Shown: piece by piece, positions 36,411 through 47,849 of the stretch | Numbering within the stretch: the first letter of the stretch is position 1 | How the letters are laid out: each line of letters opens with the position of its first letter | From: Halicephalobus mephisto | Taxonomy: Eukaryota > Nematoda > Chromadorea > Rhabditida > Panagrolaimidae | DNA length: 64,000 nucleotides | Direction: 5' to 3' | Assembly: GCA_009193035.1 (NCBI GenBank) | Contig: SWDT01000034.1 | Location: forward strand, 248,001 to 312,000 | The notes under the pieces: model-generated | Databases searched by the model: none | Told to the model about the DNA's origin: nothing | What the model saw: only the letters and a program-made list of their open reading frames with translations | Translations under genes and position numbers: made by a program

Positions 36411-36785
36411 CAAAAAGGTGCATTAAAACAGTTCTAATATATCAGATACATTATATTTAATGTACTGGTACTGTAAAATATACAGTGCATGGCCGATCAA
36501 CGGACTGCTATCACGCTCTCGAACAGACAAAAAAGTATTCTTTATTCTCCCTAAGGAGACTACATCGTCTCTTTCTCGTTTGAAAAAGTTCTTGTATCGC
36601 GTTTTGAATAATGCGTTTAATTACTCAAGTTTGAGGTCTAAGTGAATAAACAAATCATCCGATCCAAGTAGCAGCAGGTACATTGAATACAACGCACTGG
36701 TGTCAACCTAATGTATCCGGTACATCAGAGACGTTTTAATGTCCTCATAAATTACATACCATATACCCTTTTTGTGTGTAACTAC
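36411..36785. repeat. Family A element (A3) with a nested insertion
   Basis: Left end CACACAAAAAGGTGCATTAA; right end ACCCTTTTTGTGTGTA near 36780. From about 36490 to 36672 it is interrupted by a segment beginning GGCCGATCAACGGACTGCTA and containing AAGTGAATAAACAAATCA, the same unclassified element as at 7.1-7.9 kb. The A3 element starts just past the bbs-1 stop, so it may lie in the 3' UTR. Confidence 0.5.
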
Positions 36786-36819
36786 ATAAAGATGCTTAAA
36801 CTTTCTAGAATCCTTACAT

Positions 36820-37420
36820 AGAAAAAAGATATATTAAAATAGCTCTGATGTATCGATATAATAAATATAAGATATCTCATACATCAAAGTTGTCTTAATC
36901 CATTGATACATTGCATACAATGCACTGATATTATACTTAATACATCGATGGATTGAATACAATGTATCTCATATATCAAAGTTGTCTTAATGTATTGATA
37001 CATTGAAGACAATGCACTGATATTATACTTAATACATCGATGGATTGAATACAACGTATCTCATACATCAAAGTTTTCTTAATCCATTGATACATTGCAT
37101 ACAATCCACCGATATTATACTTAATATAATGTACATTAAATATAATATGTCTGATATATTATAGTCACTTTGATGTATCTGTTACATCCGTGTATTAACT
37201 GGTTGTTGAATAACCAAGTCAGGTCTCGAAGGGAAATACCCTACGTGCTAAGCGGTGGGCATACTGTGTATATGATTGAGTGTTGACTTATTCTTATTAT
37301 TGTTCTGATAAACAAGAAACTTCTATATCCCTCATCTCTCTCGCAACCACACCGCTTCACCGAGATATAACAACATCGATACATTATCTGCCATATACTC
37401 GTTTTGTGTGTAGTCCCAAC
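36820..37420. repeat. Further family A repeats with an LTR-like insertion
   Basis: 36830-37190 carries GATACATTG/ACAATGCACTGATATTATAC tandem pieces of about 122 bp. About 37207-37372 is a foreign segment starting TGTTGAATAACC and ending TATAACAACA. The right flank closes with ATACTCGTTTTGTGTGTAG at 37410. Confidence 0.4.
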
Positions 37421-37553
37421 CCGAGGATGATCTCACTACATCTGGCGTAGTTTACATTGCCTTCTGAATATCTTTTTGATTTTTTATGTTTAATAAACAA
37501 TGTTGTAAACTTCATGAAAGTTTTCAGAAAAACATTACAGTTGAATTTAATTA

Positions 37554-37730
37554 CAGTCGAACTTGGATATAAGATACCCCCTTAGGATCGGCCAAAGCGT
37601 ATGTTGTAACAAAGGATATACTATAGTAGGGATAAATTTGAAGACAGACTGACCAAACTCACTCACTCATACCGTATGCTATAACGTGAGATATGTTATA
37701 CCGGAGATATCTTATATCCAAGTTCTACTG
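37554..37730. mobile_element. Family B MITE, single full copy
   Basis: Begins CAGTCGAACTTGGATATAAG and ends with the inverse CTTATATCCAAGTTCTACTG. TA lies on both sides (37552-37553 and 37731-37732). The interior is the inverse of the copies at 890-1338, including CAAACTCACTCACTCATACC. Confidence 0.8.
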
Positions 37731-37833
37731 TATTTTCAGTAAATCGGTTTTCTTCAAAGTTCATAATTCAGCAATTTTTTATTCATTAAAAACTAAAAAT
37801 AACAAACCCGTAAAACACTGTCAAATAACCAAG

Positions 37834-38986
37834 TCATACTGTAGTCGGTCTAGAAGTGAACGAAATCTTCATGTACTGAGATTCCTCCGCGATCATCCGA
37901 CGTCGATCATTGGTTTCTTTAATGATACTGTAGGCCTTGTAAAATGGAAAAAGTAATTTGACCAAAATACCATACAAAACAGTGGAAAGTATGGCAACGA
38001 AGAAGAACAATTGGGGTCCCGTAGTGTTTTCTGAAATTTTAATTGTTTTAAAATAAAATTATAAAACATACTAATGGGACTTTTAATAATTATCATGTCG
38101 AAACTGGCCAAAATAAAAGTCCCCCAGAGAAAGCACAAGATAAATCCGCAAACAACCCTGAGTAAAATCTGAAAATTTATTTTAATAAAAATTAAATTAT
38201 AAAAATAATTTTTTACAAAAATTTTAGGATTTTTTTATAAGTTATCAAAACATGGAATTTTCAATATTAATTCTGATTTTTCAATAGATTTTGGAAGTTT
38301 TCCAAAACTTTATAAAATTTAAAAATTTTAAATTAAAGTATTTTGAAGTTTTATAGAATTTAAAAATTTTTAAATTTGAACTATTTTGAAATTTTCTAGA
38401 ATTTAAGAATTTTTAAAAAATTTATAGAATTTAAGAAATTTTGAATTAAAGTATTTTGAAATTTTTTAGAATTTTTAAATTAAAGTATTTTGAAATTTCT
38501 AGAATTTAAGAAATTCTTAAATAGAACTATTTTGAAATTTTTTAAAATTTTATAGAACGTAAAAATTATAAATTAAAGTATTTTGAAATTTTATAGAATT
38601 TGAGAATTTTTGAATTTGAACTATTTTGAAATTTTTAAATTAAAGTATTTTGAAATTTTCTAGAATTTTATGAAATTAAAACTGACCTCAGCGACCAAAA
38701 ATGGGATCATCAAGACGTCGTTTTCCTTCATCAAGCCCTTGAGGTACAGAAAGGAGACAACGAAAAAAATAAAAAACATTATGGCAAAAGGAAAAAGTCC
38801 CAGAGAATAAAATCCGAAAAAAGAAATCACAATTGATCCTACAAGATACAACACCGTCAAAAATAACGAAGCAATCTTCAATGAAATCTGGAAATTTTTA
38901 TTTTTATTTTATTCGAAAATTTAAAAATCACATACCATAAGAGGACAACAACCACAGCATCTAAGGTTGTCTTCTGATTCTTCCAT
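37834..38986 (-). CDS. Four-helix membrane protein, LAPTM/DUF7027-like
   Basis: Minus-strand exons 38986-38936, 38887-38687, 38168-38072 and 38030-37834 join in frame to 181 residues; the last intron is only 41 bases. The N-terminus carries a Cys cluster, RCCGCCPLM, then four hydrophobic helices at about residues 22-45, 46-66, 85-108 and 125-150. The C-terminal tail is polar with a NDRRRM basic patch. A Cys-rich start followed by four helices is the layout of nematode LAPTM/DUF7027 proteins, which sit in endolysosomal membranes; this match is from memory and function is inferred. A TTTTCAG acceptor-like site 61 bases before the ATG suggests a spliced 5' leader. AATAAA (minus, 37783-37778) lies about 50 bases past the stop. 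Confidence 0.75.
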
Positions 38987-39059
38987 TTTTATTAAAATCA
39001 ATAATTATCGATAAACAAAAATCAGACTAGACGAACAATCATTGAGCTGAAAATTAAAT

Positions 39060-41200
39060 TAATTAAAATTAGAAAATTAGAAAAAATCGAAAAAATTAAA
39101 TTTAAAAAAAATCGAAGAAATAAAAACTTTAAAAAAATCAAAAAAATTAAATTTTAAAAAATCAAAATTTTAAAGAAATAAAAAAAACTAAAAAAAATTA
39201 AATTTTTAAAATTGTAAAAAATCATTGATAGTCTTGGATGGAAAATATTTAATAAATTATATAAAATAATAAAATTTAAAAAAAAATCAAAAAAATTAAA
39301 TTTTAAAAATTCTAAAAATTCATTGATAGTCTTGAATGGAAAATATTTAATAAATTATATAAAAAAATTAAATTTTTAAAAAAATCAAAATTCTAGAAAA
39401 TTTAAAAACTTTTCGATGATCTTGGATGGAAAATATCTATTATATTATATTAATTTTTATTATTATATATAAAAATTTTTAATTTTCTAGAGTTTAAAAT
39501 TTAAAAAATTTTTTAATTTTTCAATGATCTTGGATGGAAAATATCTACTATATTATATCAATTTTTTAACTTTTATTATTATATATAGTAATTTTTCAAT
39601 GATCTTGGATGGAAAATATCTACTATATTGAACAAAATAAAGTAAAAATCTGTCGTAAAAAATCCGAAAATTTAAATTGTAGTTTTGATCGCTCTGTGAA
39701 AACACGACCAGTTCTCGGCCAATTTTCCCAAGGAAACCTTTTCGTCCTGGTTCGATCGAAACAGCTGCTTCTTTCAAGAACGACAAAGATGGCCAACAAC
39801 CAATCACTAAAGCATTTTAACTGGCTATTATAAACAAATAATCACTGTCTGAAGATGGCATAAATTATGAATAAACTAAATTAAAGATTTTAAAAGTTTT
39901 AAAAAATTTCAAAATTAAACAAAAAATTTTAAAAATCAAAAATTAAAAAAAGTAAAAATCTTTAACTTCAAAAATTCAGAAATTTAGGAAATCTTTAAAA
40001 AATTCAAAAATTTTTTTAAAATAAAAAAAATAAAAAAATAAAAAAATTTTAAAAATAAAAAAATTTAAAAAATTTAAAAATTAAAAAAAAAATAAAAAAT
40101 CAATTAAATCACGTATAAGCCAGATAAATCCGAAATGAGAAAAATGAATCAGCGAAAACTGGCCTGATTGGAACGAAAATGGCCTAAATTTTTTCGAAAA
40201 TAACCAGTTATAAAAATTAATTTCAAAAACGACTATTTATTCAGAAAACAAAACTGTCAAAAAATCAAGCTTAAAAAACACTTTAGTTTGGACAAGAAGC
40301 AAATTTCGATTTTTACTTCCTGAAGTTTTTGACAAATTCCAAAATCGAAACTGGTCAGCGGGATAGCTCTCTTGAAATCTCGAAAGCGATCGGGACGGAT
40401 TTGTAAAAAGAAAAAGGTATTTCTTCTTCTATTTTAAAAACCTAGCTTTGGTTTAAAAAAACTCAACTTCAATGACCACCTTGTTAGACTATTCAATTCC
40501 AAAAAACGGAAACGAAAAAATTAAAAACAAGTTTAAAAATAAAATTAAAAGTATTTTTTTGGAAATTTAAAATAAAATATTTCTTAAATTTAAAAAAAAG
40601 TATTTTAAAAAATAAATAAAAAGTGCTTTTTTAATTTAAAATGAAATTTTAAAAAATAAAAAATATTTTAAATTTAAAATAAAACTTTTAAAAAAATAAA
40701 AAAATTTTTTTTTAATTTAAAAATAAAACTTTTAAAAAAATAAAAAGTGCTTTTTTTTAATTTAAAAAAAAAGTATTTTTAAAAAAATAAAAAATGTTTT
40801 TTTTAATTTAAAAATTTCCTAAAAATAAATTTTTTTAATTTGAAAATTATTTATTTTATTTTTTTATAATTTTTATAGTGTACGTAAATTCGTTTCAAAA
40901 ATTGAGGATTTTTGAATTTTTTGGAATTTCTCGTTGAATATTTTTAAATCATCAGAAAAATTACTTTTTATTTAAGAAAGTTCAAAAGCTAAAAATTTCA
41001 TGTTTTAAATTTTCTTATTGAATATCTTCAAATCGTCAAAAAAATCACTTTTTTCCTAAAAGATCTGAAAAAATAAAAATTTCATGTTTTAAATTTTTTT
41101 GTTGAACATTTAAAAATTATCAGAAAGATTATTTTTCATTTTACAAATTTTAAAAAAATCCTAAATTTTCGAATTCGGATTTTTTATTGAATGTCTCAAG
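39060..41200. repeat. AT-rich DNA with tandem arrays
   Basis: 39220-39640 repeats CTTGGATGGAAAATATCTAC about five times at 80-120 bp spacing. 40500-40860 repeats AAAATAAAAAGTGCTTTTTT about six times. The frames at 39553-39833 overlap the first array's end; I see no splice structure or domain there. Confidence 0.45.
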
Positions 41201-41422
41201 ATCGTTGATCAGAAAAGTAATACCACGACTGATCCTAAGGTTGTTAACAGTTTCAGGAAAAAATTTTTACCGATTATAATTGCTTTTGTTTTTTGTAGTT
41301 TAATTTTTATAACTTCTTCGTTCTAATTACTCAAGTTCGAGATACTATGATAAAGATTATATGCGTTTAAAATCATCTTAGATCCAGTAAATTATAATTG
41401 GGCGATGCACTGCCTCACACAG

Positions 41423-41995
41423 AAAAAACGGATACATGATATACAATGTATTGGTACTTGAAAGTGATTCTGATGTATCAGATACATTGTATTCAATATA
41501 TCGATATGTTAAGTTGATATTGGTGCATTGTATTCAATATATCGATATATTAAAACAATTCTGATGTATGAGATATTTTATATGTAATGTACTAATATAT
41601 TAAATATGATATCGGCGTATTAAATATAACATATTTCATATATTAAAACAACTTTGATATATAAGATACCTTGTATTCAATCCATCGATATATTAAATAT
41701 GATATCGGTGTATTAAATATAACATATTTCATATATTAAAACGATTTTTATGTAACAGATAACTTATATTCAATATATTCATACATTAGATGGGTCAAAG
41801 AAAACAACTACGATTAATAAATTTCGTTGTTTGTATTGTTGTAACTTCTGATTTTGTGCGAAATAGGAATAAAAGTAAAAAGTAAAAGTATTCATAAGTT
41901 AAGTCGATATCGGTGTATTGTATTTAATGTACCGATAAATTGAGTAGAATGTATTCAATATATTAGTTGTTTTAATGTATCCTTTTTTATATGCA
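41423..41995. repeat. Family A element (A4) with a nested segment
   Basis: Left end CACACAGAAAAAACGGATAC and right end ATGTATCCTTTTTTATATGC. The body repeats CGGTGTATTAAATATAACAT. A 100-base foreign stretch at about 41789-41891 is also found, inverted, at 58.6 kb. Confidence 0.5.
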
Positions 41996-42170
41996 GGACA
42001 TTCTTGAATAATCTTTTAAAAAACACCTTTCTTTAAAAAAAATTTAAAAATTGTCCCTAAAGAATTAAAATAACAATACCTTTATTTTAATTCTGTCTTG
42101 AAAACATTAAAATAATAAAAAGTAAAATTTTACTTCTTGAATAATATGAAAAATCTGATTTCAATCAAGT

Positions 42171-42247
42171 TTATTCACGTTTTGGTCTAGATGGAAGACC
42201 TGTCAATTTCAAAATGGACTTTGGATCGCAACGAATTGTGTATTTTT
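42171..42247 (-). pseudogene. Orphan terminal exon-like fragment
   Basis: On the minus strand a clean TTTTGCAG acceptor is followed by an open frame encoding KYTIRCDPKSILKLTGLPSR and PKRE, then TAA merged with AATAAA. The composition is unlike the AT-rich frames around it and reads like a true last exon. No upstream exon could be recognised on the minus strand, so it may be a broken gene remnant or the tail of a gene I failed to assemble. Family not recognised. Confidence 0.35.
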
Positions 42248-42457
42248 CTGCAAAATGAACTAAAATTAGGATTTACAATTATGACATCGGATTAAGAAGG
42301 ATTCTGATTCACGTTGAAGGTTGGATTTATTTTAAAAGTACTGTAAATTATCGCATGATAAGAAAAATCCGAAATAGAAGTATTTTTGGTTGAAATTGAC
42401 ACTTATTTGTGTGTCATCTGGTTTTAATAAATTGGAACTGTTCTTAGACGAGGTTGA

Positions 42458-42624
42458 TACACATGAAAAAAAGTAACTTTTAGTACACTAACAGATGGAA
42501 ATCATCAGTATTACTTGCAATTTTCGTCACAAATGTCGAATATTGATTAAAAATGTGACGATTATGTTCATTTTTGTCACATTTCGCAATTGTTAAGAAA
42601 TCAAAAGTTACGATTTTTGTGTGT
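42458..42624. mobile_element. Family D MITE (copy D4)
   Basis: Ends TACACATGAAAAAAAGTAAC and the inverse GTTACGATTTTTGTGTGTA; interior contains AAAAATGTGACGATTATGTT. Confidence 0.75.
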
Positions 42625-43042
42625 AGAAATATTATTCAAAATTGTTGATTTTCAAAATTGAATCTGCTTAATCCAAGTTTGAATTGTTCGATTTGACTTC
42701 GAACCTTTTATTTTAGAATTGAATGAATTCAGTTCAAATCTCTACTTCGAAATGAATTAGTTCAAATTTAATTCGCAATTAACAGCTTCATTCAACAATA
42801 TCGTGTTCAATAAACTATCCCAATATCGACGCTACCTCAAGTTTCACATTTGACTTTACTACTGGATTGTTGTGGAAACTGAACAACTACCATATCAGTC
42901 CACAACTGATTTGTCCTTTCAGAAATGACCTAGCTAGATGTAAAAATTCCACACAGAAACCAGCTTGATTTGTTATTTTCAGTTGTGTTTTCCAATATGC
43001 TCTATTTGTTTTATGATATGCTATGTACTTGCGCTTTCTTAC

Positions 43043-43365
43043 ACACAATAAATAGTTCTAATATGCTGGTACATAATTTGAACATAATGTATCAGTGTGT
43101 TATATTTAATATATGGATATATAAAAAATAATATTTCCGATATATCAGAACTGCTACAATGTATCTGATATATCAGAACTGTTTCAATATATCCTATATA
43201 TCAAAACTGTTTCAATGTATCTAATATATCAAAGCCGTATAAATGTATCTGATATATCAGAACTGTTTCAATATATCCGATATATCAAAACTGTTTCAAT
43301 GTATCTAATATATCAAAGCCGTATAAATGTATCTGATATATTATATAGCATATGCTATTTTCCGT
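43043..43365. repeat. Family A element (A5)
   Basis: Left end CACACAATAAATAGTTCTAA; right end GCATATGCTATTTTCCGTGT. The interior is a near-perfect tandem of TATCAGAACTGTTTCAATAT and TATCAAAGCCGTATAAATGT pieces (about 99 bp, two copies). The open frame at 43215-43412 is a by-product. Confidence 0.5.
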
Positions 43366-43591
43366 GTATACTCACGGGTGATTCAGCAATTTTGAATTTC
43401 GATTCGAGGTGAGTTTGCTTTCTTTGGATGCTTTACTTCTCTACAATGGTTATCAGTCGTGACATGAGGGAGGGGCTTTTGTAATGCTTTCCCAGACAAT
43501 TCATGTTAGAACTTGTTACACGTAAAATTGACCACTTTTTTATAACTCTTATTTAAAATTTTAAATAATTATTTTCAAATATTTTTCAAAA

Positions 43592-46346
43592 ATGCCTTTT
43601 TTGTTCGGCCGTGAATGTAAAGTTGGATGGGGATGGAATTCCTGGCCAGGCCAATTCACTTCCATTGAAGGAAATCCTCCCAAGTACAAATCGGGCAAAT
43701 TTCATTCTCGTTCATCGTTCTATGCGGGTCAGAGCTTAACATGTGAAAATCTACCCAGACTTGTGAGTTTCAAATGTTACTTTTCATCAATACAAAAAAA
43801 TAGCCTTAATGTATTAATACACATAAGGACACCGCATCAGTGGATATCTCACGCTACGATGGCGCAAGGTATTAGGTATTTAGTTACCTAGTATTTTATG
43901 TTTGTAATTGTATCGTTTGATATTGTAAAGCGGACCCTCTGGTAGATGGATAAAATGCTCAGGAAAAAGAAGAATGTATTAATACATGTATTACAACGTA
44001 GCGATGCATTATATTCAATGCATCGGTACTACAGTATAATGTAAAAGTGTATTATATTCATTATATGAGTACGTAAATTGAGCATAATGTATAAGTGCAT
44101 TATTTCAATTTATTCAACAATCAGAACTGTTTTAATGTATCGAGATATCACATAACATGTGCTATTTTTGTGTGAACTAAAAGACGTTAAATATTTTAGA
44201 GATTGACGGAATTGATCGAAGAAAAGTGCAGAAAGTATCTAGATTTTTGTATTCTCTTTGATGATCAGGATTACTGGTTAATTCATTGGGATCTGTACGT
44301 GAGATATGAGGAAAGTGGAAAATTCTCAAAATATCCACAAAAATGCGATCATTTTGTTTCTTGTATTAACTACGCCGTCGTTTTGGAAATAATTTTCCCG
44401 AAAAAAGGTCTTCCTGATGATTCAAATACAGTAAGGAACTAACATTGGAATTTATTTTATTTTCTGATTTGTAGATTAATCATTTATTGCACAACAAACA
44501 TCTCGACGAAGATCAAAAACAACTTTCCTGTAAAGTGTTGATCAACTTTGACGAAGTGAGACATATGACATTAGGAGAATTAATTCAATATACAGAAAAT
44601 TTGAAAAGTGGAAAGAATCCTCCACTTGAAATTCCTATTTCCTTCAAAATTTCAAAGCTAAGTAATCCTCCTTGTAAGCATATTGTCATCGAGAATTACG
44701 GATATTTCAATGAATTTCTTCGTTTTCTTTACTTTATCTACAGAAAAATAGAAATGAAACTCGAAAAAGAAGGATGTTTATATCTTTTTGGATTTCGAAA
44801 ACCAAAGGAAGAACTGTCTTCACTCAAGAACGCCTACCGATCAACGGACAAATCTGATTTTCTGAAAATATACCCGGTAATTAAATCCTTATTTCTCTGT
44901 TATGTGGATTACATCAGGGATTCACTAAACAGAAACACTGATATCACTGAAGGAGATGATCTTCCAGGAACTGTAGATGAACTACAAAGTTTGCTTCGAG
45001 TGCTTAATGATTGGAACCCAAAAATGTATATTGTTTGTTGTCCGGGATATGAACCTGCGTTTCAAAAACTTCGTCGAACAAACAAATTCAAACATCTGAC
45101 TGCTACTGAAAGTAACAAAACCAACCAACCTTTTATTTGTCTAGCTTCGGAGAAGGTTTTATTTGGTTTCATAGACATGGAAGCAAGTATACCTGCCGAA
45201 ATCCCAACAGATGCCGTGCCTCTCGTACGTGAGTGCCCTACAGGCTGTACTAATGACCTTCGAAAATGGATATGCTCAAAATGCGGGGATTTTGTATTAG
45301 TAAAAAATTCAATTCTCTACTGTTCTTGTGGATCGAAAAATGACCAATACAAAATATGCACTTGCGTTCATGAAAGTTTCCGGAAATGGGATAAAACGAA
45401 AGGCCCAGTGCTCGTCATTCCTGTTGGTCGTGAAGAAGTGGTTTCGAAGCTCCGTGAGACAGCTAAATACATTGAAGTACACGTTTTCAAAGATGCTGGA
45501 GCACGTGAACCCTACATTGGAGACGGAAATGGAGAAGAACACTTCTTTGGATTCGTGAATATGGACGAAAATCATGATGAAAAAGTTCCACGAGATTCAG
45601 TAATCTTAGAAAAAAAGTGTCCTAAGAGTTGTACGAAAGATATTAGAAGATGGATCTGTGGAAAATGCGGAGATTTGGTTTGTTTCAAGAATCGACTTCT
45701 GTATTGTTCCTGTGGATCAAGAAAGTATAATGACGAGGTGTTCGTCTGCCACAACCCGATCCACGGCAGGTTTTCACAATCCGAGGAATGGAAGAAATAT
45801 GAAAACCGTGTTCTCGTTGTTCCATCGGGTAACGAAATTGCAAAAAAATTTCACGGAACTGCTGAATTCAAAGACATTGAAGTTTTGGAAATTTCGGAGA
45901 AGTTTGAACCTTTTATTGCTTATGACTACGGAAAAAAGATTAATTTTGGGTTAATTGACATGGCAGGGGCTGAATCTGGAGAAATGCCGGAAAATCTTTC
46001 ATTATTCGAAAACGAATGTCCAGAAGACTGTACTAACAACGCCAAAAAGTGGATTTGTACAAAATGTGGGGACTTTGTTTATCGTAACGATTTTACATTA
46101 TATTGCTCTTGTGGATCGAAAAAGTACAAAGACAAATATCTTTTTTGTTACCATCCCAATCATCGCAGAGGATTGCCTCAGGAAGTCAATTCACTTTTAA
46201 ATCAACTTCAGAAAATTGCTCTCAAAGGAATGAATGACTATCAAAAAATCTTTCAAGCTATCAATGTTTTGTCTACATCCACTGATAAAGAGGCAATTCT
46301 CAGAACTATTAGAGAATTAGAAGGACCCTTCGAGGGTGGCACATAG
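43592..46346 (+). CDS. Cys-repeat protein, three zinc-ribbon-like repeats (paralogue 1)
   Basis: Exons 43592-43762, 44200-44430 and 44475-46346 join in frame to 757 residues (57, 77 and 623 codons before the stop). Intron 2 is only 44 bases. Residues 1-57 begin MPFLFGRECKVGWGW. About 380 residues of an alpha/beta-looking module follow, with an amphipathic stretch around FNEFLRFLYFIYRKIEMKLE. Then come three repeats of about 130 residues, each with FGFIDM, CP-x2/3-C, KWIC-x2-CG, LYCSCGSK and a late C/H pair, starting at about residues 387, 515 and 649. Six to eight Cys/His per repeat suggest zinc binding. No signal peptide or membrane helix is seen. I do not recognise a defined function. Intron 1 carries a family A element. 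Confidence 0.85.
43975..44175. repeat. Family A element (A6) in intron 1 of paralogue 1
   Basis: Contains ATTATATTCAATGCATCGGT and ends GTGCTATTTTTGTGTGAAC, like the right end of A5. Confidence 0.5.
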
Positions 46347-47849
46347 AATATTATTGATTAATTAATCAGTGATTTTCAGGTTTAGTTCACGTTAATACAT
46401 TTTAAGCATTTTGCTCTAATCAATCAGTTGCTAAGCATATTCATCGAAAATTTGTCCATCGATTTCTTTATATTGATAAAAAATCATTTGCAAGTTCCAA
46501 AGTTGTATTAAAGCTGTTATGTCTTTACTTAACAATAAGACACAATATAAAAATAGGAACAATATTATTAATATCAGAACTACACTCAGGGGAGGACTCC
46601 CGATACACCGAAGTGTTCCCTTTTATACTCCTCCGTGGAGAGAAGGGACTGTTAAATTTTCGGTATTCTGGATATTCCCTTTCCTGAAAACTATGCGTCC
46701 ACAACAAAAGCAGTTCATTTTTAAGTTAAAAAGTTAACCAGTAACATCATAAAAACTATTTTTAAAGATCCTTGTTAAATGAAAGGAGAAATATAGTTCA
46801 GTCAAATGTGACATATTAGAGATTCCATAACTTTTCCAAAAAGTCACATCGAGTGATATTTTTACTTCAATCACTCGTTACAAAATTAACAGAAGTATAC
46901 TGTAATAAATCGCGGCTACCGCAACTTAGTGTTTTGTTCTTCCAAGTGTCATTATAATTTTTAAAAAAGCGATATGTATTTTTTTGAAATTTTTCTATTT
47001 ACAGTATAGGACGAATGAGTTTTTTAAACATAAAAAAACAAATTTAGCAATTCCAAACTGAAATCAATTCGTTCTGTTCTTATTTCTTCCGTGACAATCC
47101 TGGAATTTTAAAAATAATAAATTCATCAATAAATCTTTAAATCTGTTGAAAAAATAAGATTATTTTACAAAATTGTGAATTTTCTTTCATTCCAAAATCT
47201 CTCCGAAAATCTTCAGTCACCTTTCCAGTCTGAAAATATCCGATATGAGCAAGAGCTGCTACAATGGCTACCAGTACAGTTATCTCAGTATTTTCGAAAA
47301 ATAGATTATTATTTGTCAAGTTCATGAGATGACACGCACGGCTCCTTGCCGCGGTCCTAATAGATATCTAAGTTGTTTTTCTTTTGAAAACTTGCCCGAA
47401 TAAAGGAATAAAAAAAAGTTCATGAGATAACTGGATTTACACGAGGTATTTGTGGAGAGTTTGAAAAGTGATGGAAGATGAATCTATTGTCATCAAAAGT
47501 TGTTGTTTAAAATAATTATCTGTTGTGATGTCAGAGTAGTTCCTTGAAACTTGTTTTTAATGATGTCAAAGTTGTTATCATTGAAATAAATATGATTGAA
47601 TTTCTTTCGAGATAACTCCTGTTTATTGGAGTGTTTGTTTTTGAAGTAATTATCATCAAATATTTTTGATCGGAACAACGATAACGCCACCGATCCAGAG
47701 AGACTGCTAACAGTTTTAAAAAAGATTTATCGATCGTGTTGTTTTTTTATTTTATAACTTGTTTATAATAATGGTTTAATTATCCAAGTTTGAGATATGC
47801 GTTCGGAATAAAGCAACTACGAGACAATATTTCGAACGATTTTCCAAAA
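46347..47849. other. Intergenic segment with repeat remnants
   Basis: 46518-46720 holds a diverged copy of the LTR-like repeat at 35.4-35.7 kb (TTTTATACTCCTCCGTGGAG). 47660-47800 matches the unclassified element near 41.2 kb (AATTATCCAAGTTTGAGATA) and runs up to 50 bases before paralogue 2. The rest shows nothing. Confidence 0.45.
47137..47325 (-). CDS. Possible small one-helix protein
   Basis: A 62-residue minus-strand frame with hydrophobic ITVLVAIVAALAHIGYF followed by a charged QTGKVTEDFRRDFGMKENSQ. Composition from residue 12 to 52 looks coding-like; the ends are AT-rich. A TTTTCAG inside it suggests it could instead be one exon of something larger. Family not recognised. Confidence 0.25.
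   Translation of the reverse strand: MNLTNNNLFFENTEITVLVAIVAALAHIGYFQTGKVTEDFRRDFGMKENSQFCKIILFFQQI

Noticed and set aside
45309..46200. Extra plus- and minus-strand frames within paralogue 1
   Set aside because: Out-of-frame or antisense readings of a strongly supported exon.
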